A DNA stretch of 64,000 nt from Mesorhizobium sp. (GTDB taxonomy: Bacteria > Pseudomonadota > Alphaproteobacteria > Rhizobiales > Rhizobiaceae), in the NCBI RefSeq assembly GCF_004963255.1, contig NZ_SUGA01000005.1:35134-99133 (forward strand). The letters run 5' to 3'. Below, piece after piece: positions 30,981 through 41,510 of this stretch (the first letter of the stretch is position 1; each line of letters begins with the position of its first letter). The notes below the pieces were generated by a model. That model worked only from the letters and a program-made list of their open reading frames with translations, ran no database searches and was not told the origin of the DNA. The position numbers and the translations under genes were made by a program.

Positions 30981-33632
30981 ATGCTCTCGCTTCGGAAAGT
31001 CATCGGTCTTCTCGTTGTTCTCATCGCGTTCACCGTCGCCTCCGCGACGGGTGTGCTCGCGCAACAGCAGAAACGTCTCGCTTTCGTCATCGGCAACGCC
31101 GCCTATCCCTCCGATGCGCTGGTCACCTCCGCGAACGACGCCGGTCTGATCGCGCAGACCCTGCAAGCAGCCGGGTTCGATGTGGTCGGCGCGCGCGATG
31201 TCGACCAAGAATCGCTGCGTGGCGCGCTGCGTGATTTCCTTGCGAAAGTTTCCGCCGCCGGTCCGGACGCTACCGTTTTCGTGTACCTCGCCGGCCGTGG
31301 CGTGCAGTTCGAAGGCGAGAACTACTTCTTGCCGGTCGATGCCCAGATCGCCAATCCGGCCGACGTGCCGCTCCAGGCCATGCGGCTCTCCGATATCACC
31401 AAGTCGCTGGCCGGACTGCCGACGAAGGTTAATATAGTCGTCCTCGACGCGGCCCGGCCGAATGCCCTCCCAAAAATGAGCCAGCCGCTGGCCAGCGGGC
31501 TGGCGCTAGTCGACCCCGACCCCAATATGCTGATCGCGTTCAACGCCGCCCCCGGAACGGTTGCGCCGGAAGGCAAGGGCCCATACGGCGCCTATGCCCA
31601 GGCGCTCGCCGAGATGATGCGCGACGGCGGCTTGTCGCTCGACGAGGTTTTCGACCGCACGCGGCTACGCGTCAACGAGGTGACGCAAGGCGCCGAAATC
31701 CCGTGGAGTGTCTCGAAGATCGATGCGCCTTTCGTCTTCTTCGAGCGCGCTCCGGACGCGCCGCCGCCGAAGGTTTCCGAGGCCGAAGAACGGACTAACC
31801 GGACCAGGGCGATCCGCGACTTCAATGCGCACGACGCGTATCTCGCGGCACTCGATCGCGACACGATGCGCGGCTACGAGGATTTCATCGTCGCCTATCC
31901 GCACGACCCAATGGCCAAGCGCGTGCGCGCCATCATCGCGGCGCGACGCGAGGCGATCACCTGGCGTGAAACATGGCTGCGGGACACGCCGGAGGCCTAT
32001 TGGTCCTACCTCGAACGCTATCCGCACGGGCCGCATGCCTGGGACGCGCGGCGCCGGCTGGAGCATTTCGACGCCGAGCTCGAGCCACCGGCGAGCTTCA
32101 CAGTTATCGTGTACGATGTGCCGCCGCCGCCGGAGGAGGAAATCGTCTATGTCGATAGGCCGGTGCTCTATTTCGACGATCCGGATTTCGATTTCGAGCC
32201 TCCGCCGCCGGTCGACGTGATATTCCTGCCGCCTCCGCCGCCGGATTTTGTCGTGCTGCCGCCGCCTCCGCCGCCGGTCGATGTTTACGTCCTGCCGACG
32301 CCGGTCTTCGTCCCCGTGCCGGTCTGGGTCAGGCCGCCACGTGACATCGTGCCGCCGCCGGACAACATCATTTTCAACAACATCCACAACACGACCGTCA
32401 TCAACAACATCAATAACACCACGATCCGCAACGAGACCGCCAATCAGGCCGGGCAGCCAGACGGCAATGCAGAGGGCGGCCTCACCGCAGGCCAGAAAGT
32501 GACCGGAGCTGCCATCGGTGCCGGCGCGACGCTGGCGGCCAGGGTCGCGCTGCCGCCGCTCTTGAAGAAGAGGGCGGCCGTATCGGGTCAGGCTCAGTTC
32601 AATCAGAATCAAGGCGGCCAGAATGAGGGCGCCTTGCCACTGAAGCCCGGTCAGGGTGTGACGCAGGGCCAGCAGCCTGGTGCCGCGGGTCCGCTGTCGA
32701 AGAACCTGTCCACCCGCAAGCTCGGAACCGACCACGCCTTGCCGGGAGCCGATGGCAAAACGCTGCCGCTCGTCAACGGCAAGCCGGTGCTCAACGGCCA
32801 GAATCTGCCCAACGACAGGTCGAGGAAGCTGCTTGGCAAGCAAGGCATTGTCGAGGGCAACCAGGAGGCGACGGGAGATGCCGGCGCCGCGGCGACCGGA
32901 GTGCAGGGCACGGATCAGCAGAAGGGCAAGAAAATCCGCAAACTGCCGACCGTCAACGGCTTACCCGCCGATAACGGGCTGAGCGCACGGGAAAAGTTCA
33001 GGAAGAACAATCCCAACGCGTTGTCCGACCAGGGCAACGGCAAACCGAAGAGGCTGATGCGCAAGGATTTGTCAGCCGGCCAGTCCATAGTCGAACCAGG
33101 CGATCAGGGCTCGGCCAACAGAAACGACAAAGGCAGGAAATTCGGCAAGCTGCCGACCGTCAATGGTGAGCCGGCTGACAACCGGCCGAGCGTGCAGAAG
33201 CACCTGAGGAAGAACAATCCGGACGTGTTCTCCGACCAGGGCTCGATCGACGGGAACGTCAAGAAGTTTCGCAGACTGCCGACCGTCAATGGTGCGCCGG
33301 CCGACAATGGGCCGAGTATGCAGAAGCGGCTCAGGAAGAACAATCCGGATGTCTTCTCCGGCGAGAATCAGGGCTCCACCGGCGGGAACGACGGGGCCAG
33401 GAAGTTCCGCAAGCCGCAGAATGAGGAAGGTTCCGTCGGCCCGGAAGTCAACGTCCAGCGCAATTTCAAGGTCAACCGGCCGAACGAGAATGTGCAGCGC
33501 CAGCTCAAGCTTCAGGAAAACCCCAACGCTCAGGAGCGGCGTCTGCCACAACAGCCCAAGGAACAACCGCCGCAGGGTAACAACAAGAAATTCGCCTGCG
33601 GCAACCCGGGCGAGCCGCCCTGCAAACAATAG
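30981..33632 (+). CDS. Secreted caspase-fold (C14-like) protein with inactive catalytic site and tandem repeats
   Basis: 883 residues from the ATG at 30981; an ATG at 30951 is also possible. A signal peptide covers about 1-32 (VIGLLVVLIAFTVASATGVLA). The caspase-like domain (about 35-255) starts KRLAFVIGNAAYPSDALVTS, but the catalytic His is replaced (Y102-L-A-G-R106-G) and so is the Cys (L155-D-A-A158-R). Two short YP-x-P repeats follow (about 300-370), then a proline/aspartate/valine-rich stretch (about 375-455), an Asn-rich segment (NNIHNTTVINNINNTTIRN), and three 36-40-residue repeats with LPTVNGxPADN at about 652-689, 717-755 and 760-799. A binding or scaffold role in the envelope is inferred. 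Confidence 0.85.
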   Translation: MLSLRKVIGLLVVLIAFTVASATGVLAQQQKRLAFVIGNAAYPSDALVTSANDAGLIAQTLQAAGFDVVGARDVDQESLRGALRDFLAKVSAAGPDATVFVYLAGRGVQFEGENYFLPVDAQIANPADVPLQAMRLSDITKSLAGLPTKVNIVVLDAARPNALPKMSQPLASGLALVDPDPNMLIAFNAAPGTVAPEGKGPYGAYAQALAEMMRDGGLSLDEVFDRTRLRVNEVTQGAEIPWSVSKIDAPFVFFERAPDAPPPKVSEAEERTNRTRAIRDFNAHDAYLAALDRDTMRGYEDFIVAYPHDPMAKRVRAIIAARREAITWRETWLRDTPEAYWSYLERYPHGPHAWDARRRLEHFDAELEPPASFTVIVYDVPPPPEEEIVYVDRPVLYFDDPDFDFEPPPPVDVIFLPPPPPDFVVLPPPPPPVDVYVLPTPVFVPVPVWVRPPRDIVPPPDNIIFNNIHNTTVINNINNTTIRNETANQAGQPDGNAEGGLTAGQKVTGAAIGAGATLAARVALPPLLKKRAAVSGQAQFNQNQGGQNEGALPLKPGQGVTQGQQPGAAGPLSKNLSTRKLGTDHALPGADGKTLPLVNGKPVLNGQNLPNDRSRKLLGKQGIVEGNQEATGDAGAAATGVQGTDQQKGKKIRKLPTVNGLPADNGLSAREKFRKNNPNALSDQGNGKPKRLMRKDLSAGQSIVEPGDQGSANRNDKGRKFGKLPTVNGEPADNRPSVQKHLRKNNPDVFSDQGSIDGNVKKFRRLPTVNGAPADNGPSMQKRLRKNNPDVFSGENQGSTGGNDGARKFRKPQNEEGSVGPEVNVQRNFKVNRPNENVQRQLKLQENPNAQERRLPQQPKEQPPQGNNKKFACGNPGEPPCKQ
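32935..33376 (+). repeat. Three tandem coding repeats (LPTVNG-PADN units)
   Basis: Units of about 110-120 bp at 32935-33045, 33131-33245 and 33257-33376 encode [KR]LPTVNGxPADN then RKNNPxxxSDQG. The second and third are closest (both have GLRKNNPDVFS-like endings and GTCAATGGTG wording), the first is more diverged, so the array grew recently by duplication of unit two or three. Spacers of about 12 to 85 bp separate them. Confidence 0.8.
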
Positions 33633-33763
33633 CGGCAGGGGTTGGACAGCAATTCTCCGTTGATGGGCCGGGGTTTCCTGGCTCATCGCCTGCAAATCAA
33701 GTGATCGCTGGCTCGCGGCGCTTCAGCGGATGCTGGCTGCACGGGACAGGCGGACAATTCGGC

Positions 33764-34447
33764 CTATGAGCTCGGCGATAGCCGCTTTGCCGTGCCGCCA
33801 CGCTGGTTGATCGAAACCCAGGTGTTCGGGTTCTGCTGCGACTGCCGCTTCAGGAAATAATAGCCGGTGGCATTCCACGGCCTAACCTCGTCGACCAGAT
33901 TGTCCAGCACGAGATCGCCCTTGTCGGTCTTCACCGTCAGGATGGTATGGCCCTCATTGTGCAGGTCGCGAACCACGGTCATCAGCAATGCCTGCCGGGG
34001 AAATCCTGCTTCCTGGAGAAGCTTGCGCTTGTAGAGCGCGTAGATCTTGCAATCGCCCTTGCCGTCCACGGGATAGTCCCAGTGATCCATCATCGTGCCC
34101 CAGTGATCGTAGTTGCTGACGGGCTTGATGGAGCGGTTCGCCTTCTGGTTTACCCGCTTGAGGATGCTCATGTTCCGCGCGGTCAGCTTGACACTGGCGG
34201 CCGGCAGGGCAGGCACCTTGCACTCCTTCGGCCGGCGATGACAGAAATCGAGCCACCCATACGGGACGCTGGTGCTGCCGCCGACTGCGGCGGAACTGGC
34301 GACAGGTCGTGTCGACGCTAGCTTGAACAGCGACGACTGCGCCGCCGCAGGGCCTGACGGCAGCGAAGTCGCGCCGATCAACGAGACAAAACCAAGGAAG
34401 AGGGAAGAGGTCAGGACGCCTGGGGAATGCTTCACTACCGACACCAC
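33764..34447 (-). CDS. BTLCP-type transglutaminase-like cysteine protease, probably exported
   Basis: 227 residues from a GTG at 34447; a GTG a few codons later is equally possible. A hydrophobic stretch (about 12-36, LTSSLFLGFVSLIGATSL, ending in AAAQS) looks like a signal peptide. The conserved triad of bacterial transglutaminase-like cysteine proteases is intact: C133 in GKGDCKIYALYK, H167 in NEGHTILTV and D182 in LVLDNLVDEV. In other bacteria, relatives such as LapG clip surface adhesins under c-di-GMP control; a LapD/LapA partner is not visible here. It converges on the caspase-fold gene. Confidence 0.85.
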   Translation of the reverse strand: MVSVVKHSPGVLTSSLFLGFVSLIGATSLPSGPAAAQSSLFKLASTRPVASSAAVGGSTSVPYGWLDFCHRRPKECKVPALPAASVKLTARNMSILKRVNQKANRSIKPVSNYDHWGTMMDHWDYPVDGKGDCKIYALYKRKLLQEAGFPRQALLMTVVRDLHNEGHTILTVKTDKGDLVLDNLVDEVRPWNATGYYFLKRQSQQNPNTWVSINQRGGTAKRLSPSS

Positions 34448-34565
34448 CGCAACGAGAAGACTGGCCGCAGGCTAATGGGCAGAGGCAGGCCAACGCAACT
34501 GAACAATTAATAATGTTCTAACGCGATTGTGTTTTGCGTTGGGCGAAGGCTGCCGCAGACCGGTC

Positions 34566-34772
34566 TCAAACGGCAGTTTGGCGCCGCTGCGCTTCAGCGG
34601 ACAAGGCGATGTCGATATCCTCCAGTGTTTTTGGCTTGCCAGGGGGAGGTAGGATACCGAACACGTCCTTTGCTCGCGTCGGGGCAAAGCGCGTTGCCGG
34701 TTTCAGATCAGCGCCCTCTGATGGGCTTCGGATTTCGACATTACGGGCTCCGTCGGTGAGCATCGCAGGCAC
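34566..34772 (-). pseudogene. Possible antitoxin remnant (AbrB/MazE-type C-terminus)
   Basis: 68 codons from a GTG at 34772, 28 bp downstream of tldD on the same strand. The C-terminal half, AKDVFGILPPPGKPKTLEDI followed by an acidic helix ending in EAQRR, has the look of AbrB/MazE-family antitoxin tails. The N-terminal swapped-hairpin DNA-binding part (usually with a KGQVTLP strand) is absent, and the residues there are unlike that fold. No toxin gene follows. I read it as a truncated antitoxin; a real short gene of unknown role is the alternative. Confidence 0.4.
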
Positions 34773-34800
34773 GCCAGAATTGCGGGACGGCTCCGGCGCC

Positions 34801-36213
34801 TCAAACCCTGGTGCCGCCCACCGTCATCTGGTTCATCCGCAGATGCGGCTGGCCGACGCCCACCGGCACGCCCTGTCCAGCCTTGCCGCACATGCCGATG
34901 CCGTTGTCGAGCTTCATGTCGTTGCCGATCATGCTGACGCGGTGCATGGCGTCCGGCCCGTTGCCGATCAGCATCGCGCCCTTGATCGGCTGCGTCACCT
35001 TGCCGTTCTCGATCATGTAGGCCTCGGTGCAGCCGAACACGAACTTGCCGGACGTGATGTCGACCTGGCCGCCGCCGAAGGAGACGGCGTAGATGCCGTT
35101 CTTGACCGAGGCGATGATCTCTTCCGGCTGCATGTCGCCCGCGGTCATGTAGGTGTTGGTCATGCGCGGCATCGGCTGGTGCGCATAGCCCTCGCGCCTT
35201 CCGTTGCCCGTCGCCTTCATGCCCATCAGCCGGGCGTTCTGGCGGTCCTGCATGTAGCCGACGAGCTTGCCGTCCTCGATCAGCACGTTGCGCGCCGAAG
35301 GCGTTCCTTCGTCGTCGACGGTGAGCGAGCCGCGCCGCTCGGGGATGGTGCCGTCGTCGACAACCGTGACGCCCTTCGCCGCTACCTGCTGGCCCATCAG
35401 GCCGGCGAAGGCCGATGTCTTCTTGCGGTTGAAATCGCCCTCGAGCCCGTGGCCTACCGCTTCGTGCAGCATCACGCCCGGCCAGCCGCTGGACAGCACG
35501 ATGTCGAACGTTCCGGCGGGCGCTGGAACCGCCTCGAGATTGACCAGCGCCTGCCGCAGCGCCTCGCTTGCCGCATGCTTCCAGCTTTCCTCGCTGACGA
35601 ACTCGCCGAAGCTCTTGCGGCCGCCCATCCCGTAGGAGCCGCTCTCCTGCCGGTCGCCGCTGCCGACCACGACCGATACGTTGATCCTGACCAGCGGGCG
35701 GATGTCGCGCACGATCTGGCCGTCGCCACGCACGATCTCGACATGCTGCCAGGATGCGGCCAGCGAGGCCGTCACTTGGCGCACGCGCGGATCCTTCGCG
35801 CGCAGCCAGCCGTCGATCTCCTGCAACAGCTTGGCCTTGGCCTCGAAGGAAGGCGAGGGGATGGGGTTCTCGTCGCCATAGAGGTGGCGGTTGGTGCGGG
35901 CCGGCGCGCCGGCAAGCGTGCCGGAATAGCCGCCCTTGACCGCCGAGACGGCATCGGCTGCGCGCAGCAGCGAAGCTTCGGAAAGATCGCTGGAATGCGC
36001 ATAGCCGCTGGCCTCGCCGGCCACGGCGCGCAGGCCGAACCCCTGATCGGTGTTGAAATTGGCCGTCTTCAGCCGGCCATTGTCGAACATCAGCGCCTCG
36101 CTCTCGCTGTATTCGAGGAACAGCTCGCCGTCGTCGGCGCCCTTGATGGTCTCGGTGACGATCTCCTTGACGCGATCATCGGAAATATCGAATTGGCCGA
36201 TCAGGCTGTTCAT
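34801..36213 (-). CDS. tldD: Metalloprotease TldD
   Basis: 470 residues from the ATG at 36213. TldD works with TldE (PmbA) as a zinc protease that unfolds and cleaves small peptides and, in some bacteria, modified-peptide precursors or the antitoxin CcdA. The zinc motif HEAVGHGLEGD is present (H-E-x3-H), as are the flanking RHLYGDENPIPSP, GYMQDRQNARLMG and FGGGQVDITSGKFVFG strands. Length fits the family. tldE is not in the window. The C-terminal GGTRV ends 28 bp before the antitoxin-like remnant. Confidence 0.93.
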   Translation of the reverse strand: MNSLIGQFDISDDRVKEIVTETIKGADDGELFLEYSESEALMFDNGRLKTANFNTDQGFGLRAVAGEASGYAHSSDLSEASLLRAADAVSAVKGGYSGTLAGAPARTNRHLYGDENPIPSPSFEAKAKLLQEIDGWLRAKDPRVRQVTASLAASWQHVEIVRGDGQIVRDIRPLVRINVSVVVGSGDRQESGSYGMGGRKSFGEFVSEESWKHAASEALRQALVNLEAVPAPAGTFDIVLSSGWPGVMLHEAVGHGLEGDFNRKKTSAFAGLMGQQVAAKGVTVVDDGTIPERRGSLTVDDEGTPSARNVLIEDGKLVGYMQDRQNARLMGMKATGNGRREGYAHQPMPRMTNTYMTAGDMQPEEIIASVKNGIYAVSFGGGQVDITSGKFVFGCTEAYMIENGKVTQPIKGAMLIGNGPDAMHRVSMIGNDMKLDNGIGMCGKAGQGVPVGVGQPHLRMNQMTVGGTRV

Positions 36214-36312
36214 GGCAAATCCATTCGTGGAAACAAATCTTGCAACGGATGTAGGCGCGAAGCTGCCGCCAGACAATCGCCGACGAGAATGAAGCCGGCG
36301 ATTGCGACGCCG

Positions 36313-36780
36313 TCACCTGCCGTTGACGAAGTCCTTGATGTTGCCGGCCATCGCGTTCCAGTTGGAGAACTGCTCCTCCAGATTGGCCCTGGTGATGCCG
36401 CCGGCGAAGCTGACATCCATCTTGAAATTCGAGCCGTCGCCCGAATAGGCCTTCACCCAGCGGTACTTTGCGTTCCAGGCGTTGGCCTGGTCGGCGGTCA
36501 GCGGATCTGTGTAGCCGGTCGAGAACTGCAGCGACTTGCAGTTCTCATGGTCTTCGCAGCCGTAGAAATAGATGACGTATTTGACGCCTTCGACGCGGCC
36601 GGAGATCATCGGGTCGCCATTGTCGTCCTTGTCCATCCTGGCCGAGCCGAAGCCCTTGGCGATGTCGAGAACCGTGGCGGGATCCGGCGTCTGGAGGATT
36701 TCGGCATCCTCGGCCCGGGCTGCCGAGGCCGCGCAGGCTAGCGCCAGACCTGCAATGGAAATGGTCAACGTCGCGCGCAT
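36313..36780 (-). CDS. YbjN domain-containing exported protein
   Basis: 155 residues from the ATG at 36780 with AGGAGG before it. A signal peptide covers about 1-23 (TISIAGLALACAASAARA). The mature protein fits the YbjN fold: TVLDIAKGFGSARMDKDDNG, VKYVIYFYGCEDHENCKSLQ, then WNAKYRWVKAYSGDGSNFKM and a terminal helix. Cytoplasmic YbjN has links to stress and motility in enterobacteria; exported versions are common in rhizobia with unknown function. It is 90 bp downstream of the IalB gene in the same direction. Confidence 0.85.
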   Translation of the reverse strand: MRATLTISIAGLALACAASAARAEDAEILQTPDPATVLDIAKGFGSARMDKDDNGDPMISGRVEGVKYVIYFYGCEDHENCKSLQFSTGYTDPLTADQANAWNAKYRWVKAYSGDGSNFKMDVSFAGGITRANLEEQFSNWNAMAGNIKDFVNGR

Positions 36781-36870
36781 CAAGCCTCCTGGCCGCCCTC
36801 CTGGCCGCCAAGCGCGCATCACCGCCGCACCTTGGGCATGAGGGACGGCCGCTGCGCGTGGGCGACAAGA

Positions 36871-37410
36871 TCAAGGTAGGGCGGCGAAGCCTTCCGCAAA
36901 GCCCTTGAGGTCGACGGGAATGCCGATGCCTTCTTCCGGCGTCTGAAAGACGATGAAGGTAGCCGAGGTGCCGCTCTTCAACGTGTCGAGCAGCGGCTTT
37001 TCGAGGATCACTTCGGCATAGCAGCCGTCCTGGAAGCAGCGCACGAAATAGGCGCGGCCGATATCCTTGCCGTCGACATTGAGGCCGAGGCCGTTGGGCA
37101 GGAGAACGCCGAGCGGCGCCAGCACGCGCAGGATCTCGGCCTTGTTGTCGGCGGTGCGCAGCACCACGACCGAAAGGCCCATTTCAGGACGATCCTCGGC
37201 GACGACATTCTGCATCATCACGCATTGCTCGGAGGTCGCGCCCGCCGGCGTGTCGCAGATGATCGACCATGCGCCATGCGTCGACTTCACCGTGCCGCTG
37301 GGCGGCGTGGCGTTGTTCGGCGAGGCGGCGGCGCCAACGGCTATGCCGACACCGAGCAAGGCGACGGCAAGAACGACCTTCGCCAAGGTTCTCGAAAGCC
37401 AGGAAGTCAT
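36871..37410 (-). CDS. Invasion-associated locus B (IalB) family protein
   Basis: 179 residues from the ATG at 37410, behind a GGAG site; an upstream in-frame start at 37431 is less likely. A signal or membrane anchor covers about 8-30 (AKVVLAVALLGVGIAVGAAA). The mature part contains HGAWSIICDTPAG, EQCVMMQNV and VRCFQDGCYAEVIL with four cysteines, typical of IalB. The Bartonella IalB protein is linked to erythrocyte invasion; rhizobial relatives are widespread with undefined roles. It is divergent from the cytochrome oxidase operon. Confidence 0.88.
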   Translation of the reverse strand: MTSWLSRTLAKVVLAVALLGVGIAVGAAASPNNATPPSGTVKSTHGAWSIICDTPAGATSEQCVMMQNVVAEDRPEMGLSVVVLRTADNKAEILRVLAPLGVLLPNGLGLNVDGKDIGRAYFVRCFQDGCYAEVILEKPLLDTLKSGTSATFIVFQTPEEGIGIPVDLKGFAEGFAALP

Positions 37411-37737
37411 GACGGCTCCATTGCGAATCACGGCACTTTAAGCTGCGCCCGGGCCAAGTAAAGGACGAGACCGTCGCCGGTGCGCCCCGATACCGGCAAT
37501 TGCGTGCTTTTCCAAAGCAAATTCGCCCGAATTGGGGCCGCCCGGCATATAGCATGGCGAGCGCCGAACACGGCCTTCGGGCTGCGCGCAAAAATGCCGC
37601 ACGGTTTCCTCCGCTCCTTTCTTGCGGAGGGAAATAGAGTATGGTTTGAACCACCCAGGGACAGACCGGGATTCCCAATCCCGGCATCGTCCGCTATTGG
37701 TGCGACAAAATCGCGGGAAGTGGGAGACGAGAGGGCG
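37411..37737. promoter_or_regulatory. Intergenic region upstream of the cytochrome oxidase operon
   Basis: This 327-bp divergent gap must hold the promoters of the IalB gene and of coxB. Two dyads stand out on the coxB side: CCTCCGC / GCGGAGG around 37608-37630 and a perfect CCGGGATT-CCC-AATCCCGG at 37666-37684, about 54 bp before the coxB ATG. The second could be a regulator site or a leader hairpin. The remainder is GC-rich with no open frame I would call a gene and no recognisable FnrL or RegA box. Confidence 0.4.
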
Positions 37738-38619
37738 ATGAGGAAATTCCTGGCAAGCGCTAAATTCTTGGCAGGTACGGCAGCTTCGGCCGTGCTCTTC
37801 TCCGGTGCGGCCCGTGCCGACCAGCCGCGGGAATGGGAGGTGACCTTCCAGGCTCCGGCCACCGAGATGATGCGGCAGATCGAGCGGTTCGGGAACTACA
37901 CCATGTGGTTCATCGTCCCGATCACCGTTCTCGTGCTGGTGCTTTTGCTGGTCTGCATCGTCAAGTTCCGCGCCAGCGCCAATCCGGTGCCGTCGAAGAC
38001 CAGCCACAACACGCTGATCGAGGTGATCTGGACGGTCGGGCCGGTGATCGTGCTCTTGCTTATCGCCATTCCCTCCTTCCAACTGCTCACCGCGCAGTAC
38101 ACGCCGCCGGAAGAAGCCAAGCTCACCGTCAAGGCGACCGGCAACCAGTGGAACTGGGATTACGAATACCAGGTCGACAAGACCTTCTCCTTCAACTCGG
38201 CGGTTCTGCAGGATGGCGACCGCGCCAAGGCCGGCAAGGAGGATCGCGCCCTCTATCCGCGCCTGCTCGCGGTCGACAACGAGCTGGTCGTGCCGGTCAG
38301 CACCACGACCCGGGTGCTGATCACCGCGACCGACGTCATCCACTCCTTCGCCGTGCCGTCCTTCGGCATCAAGATGGACGCCGTTCCCGGCCGCACCAAC
38401 GAGACCTGGTTCAAGGCGGAGAAGGAAGGCCTCTACTACGGCCAGTGCTCGCAGCTCTGCGGCAAGGATCACGCTTTCATGCCGATCGCGGTCCGCGTCG
38501 TTTCCGATGCGCAGTTCAAGACCTGGCTGGAGACGGCCAAGACCGACGTGCCCGCCGCCAACAAGGCGCTGATGGCCGAGATCGATGGTACCAACAAGAT
38601 AGCGGCCGCCGGCAACTGA
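37738..38619 (+). CDS. coxB: Cytochrome c oxidase subunit II
   Basis: 293 residues from the ATG at 37738 (GAGGGCG site). A signal peptide covers about 1-27. Two membrane helices follow (about 53-75 and 98-118) and then a periplasmic cupredoxin domain with the binuclear CuA site: His in DVIHSFAVP, then CSQLCGKDHAFM with both Cys, the His and the Met. The WNWDYEY stretch is the electron-entry patch near CuA. It is the first gene of the aa3-type oxidase operon. Confidence 0.96.
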   Translation: MRKFLASAKFLAGTAASAVLFSGAARADQPREWEVTFQAPATEMMRQIERFGNYTMWFIVPITVLVLVLLLVCIVKFRASANPVPSKTSHNTLIEVIWTVGPVIVLLLIAIPSFQLLTAQYTPPEEAKLTVKATGNQWNWDYEYQVDKTFSFNSAVLQDGDRAKAGKEDRALYPRLLAVDNELVVPVSTTTRVLITATDVIHSFAVPSFGIKMDAVPGRTNETWFKAEKEGLYYGQCSQLCGKDHAFMPIAVRVVSDAQFKTWLETAKTDVPAANKALMAEIDGTNKIAAAGN

Positions 38620-38642
38620 TGCCGCGGGTTAGCAAGATTTAG

Positions 38643-40307
<1,665 letters not shown>

Positions 40308-40322
40308 GGCAGCCCTATTACG

Positions 40323-40346
40323 AGACCGCCGGACAGCCGGCGGTCT
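40323..40346 (+). promoter_or_regulatory. Intercistronic hairpin between coxA and ctaB
   Basis: AGACCGCCGG (40323-40332) and CCGGCGGTCT (40337-40346) are perfect complements with an ACAG loop, 15 bp after the coxA stop and 31 bp before ctaB. Only two T residues follow, so partial attenuation or mRNA protection is more likely than full termination. That would lower ctaB, coxF, ctaG and later genes relative to coxBA; inferred. Confidence 0.65.
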
Positions 40347-40377
40347 TGGCCAACGGAATAATGGACTTTAAGTACGC

Positions 40378-41322
40378 ATGGCCCTTGCCGACCACAGATT
40401 GATGAAGGACGCGGGCTTTCGCATATCGGAAGCGACAGCGGGCGATTACTTCGCCCTGCTGAAGCCGCGCGTCATGTCGCTGGTCGTCTTCACCGCCTTT
40501 GTCGGCCTGGTCGCCGCGCCCGTCGCCATCAATCCGCTGATCGCGATGGTCGCCATCCTGGCAATCGCCATAGGCGCCGGCGCCTCCGGCGCGCTCAACA
40601 TGTGGTACGACGCCGATATCGATGCGGTGATGACCAGGACAGCTTCCCGCCCGGTGCCGGCGGGCCGCGTCACGCCAGGCGAGGCGTTGACCTTCGGTCT
40701 TGTCCTTTCGGTGCTGTCGGTGATGACGCTCGGCGTGCTGGTCAACTGGCTGTCGGCATCGCTTCTCGCCTTCACCATCTTCTTCTATGCCGTCATCTAC
40801 ACGATGTGGCTGAAGCGCTGGACGCCGCAGAACATCGTCATCGGTGGCGCCGCAGGCGCCTTCCCGCCGGTGATCGGCTGGGCCGCCGTGACCGGCTCGG
40901 TCAGCCTCGAAAGCGTGATCCTGTTCCTGATCATCTTCCTGTGGACGCCGCCGCATTTCTGGGCGCTGGCGCTGTTCAAGTCCGACGACTACGCCCGCGC
41001 CGGCATCCCGATGATGCCGAACGTCGCCGGCCAGGCCTCGACCCGCCGGCAGATCTTCGCCTATGCGCTGATCCTGGCGCCGATCGGCGTGCTGCCCTGG
41101 GCGCTCGGCTATACCACCGCCGGCTACGGCGTGGTTTCCGCGGCGCTGGGACTCGGCTTCGTCTGGTATGCCTGGAAAGTGCTCGGCATAGCCGACGGCG
41201 ATCGCGCGATGAAACCGGCCAAGGCGCTGTTCGGCTATTCGCTGCTCTATCTCTTCGCCATCTTCGCTGCCTACCTCGTCGACTGTGTGGTCGGGCGCGC
41301 CCTCATCATGGGGGGGATATGA
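40378..41322 (+). CDS. ctaB: Protoheme IX farnesyltransferase (haem O synthase)
   Basis: 314 residues with about nine membrane segments. CtaB attaches a farnesyl group to haem b to make haem O, a precursor of haem A. The prenyltransferase motifs are [20 protein letters not shown] (about 81-100, Asp pair) and the second acidic loop [18 protein letters not shown] near 205-222. The start at 40378 has a weak ribosome site; an ATG at 40402 is an alternative. The stop overlaps the start of coxF (ATGA). Confidence 0.94.
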   Translation: MALADHRLMKDAGFRISEATAGDYFALLKPRVMSLVVFTAFVGLVAAPVAINPLIAMVAILAIAIGAGASGALNMWYDADIDAVMTRTASRPVPAGRVTPGEALTFGLVLSVLSVMTLGVLVNWLSASLLAFTIFFYAVIYTMWLKRWTPQNIVIGGAAGAFPPVIGWAAVTGSVSLESVILFLIIFLWTPPHFWALALFKSDDYARAGIPMMPNVAGQASTRRQIFAYALILAPIGVLPWALGYTTAGYGVVSAALGLGFVWYAWKVLGIADGDRAMKPAKALFGYSLLYLFAIFAAYLVDCVVGRALIMGGI

Positions 41323-41510
41323 TCGTGGCCGACAAGAAGATCGAACTGGTCACGCTCACCGAGCGCCAACTGAAGGCGCGCCGCAATCGTTCCGCGGCCA
41401 TCGGCCTGGCGTTGGCCGCTTTGGTCATCATCTTCTACGTCGTCACCATCGCGCGCTTCGGCCACCATGGCGCGAGCCTGACCGGCTCGGGTCTGTTCGG
41501 AGGCGGCTGA
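41319..41510 (+). CDS. CoxF-like small membrane protein of the oxidase operon
   Basis: 63 residues, short enough to be missed by gene finders. It starts at an ATG overlapping the ctaB stop, behind GGGGGGAT, and its last base overlaps the ctaG start. A charged N-terminus ([20 protein letters not shown]) precedes one membrane helix (about 28-46, [19 protein letters not shown]) and a short Gly-rich tail. CoxF proteins occupy this position in alphaproteobacterial cox operons; the role, presumably in assembly, is not settled. Confidence 0.8.
   Translation: MIVADKKIELVTLTERQLKARRNRSAAIGLALAALVIIFYVVTIARFGHHGASLTGSGLFGGG

Noticed and set aside
34534..36741. 735-codon plus-strand frame opposite tldD
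   Set aside because: It is antisense to tldD, which has the intact HEAVGH motif; the product is a His/Asp/Arg-rich shadow.
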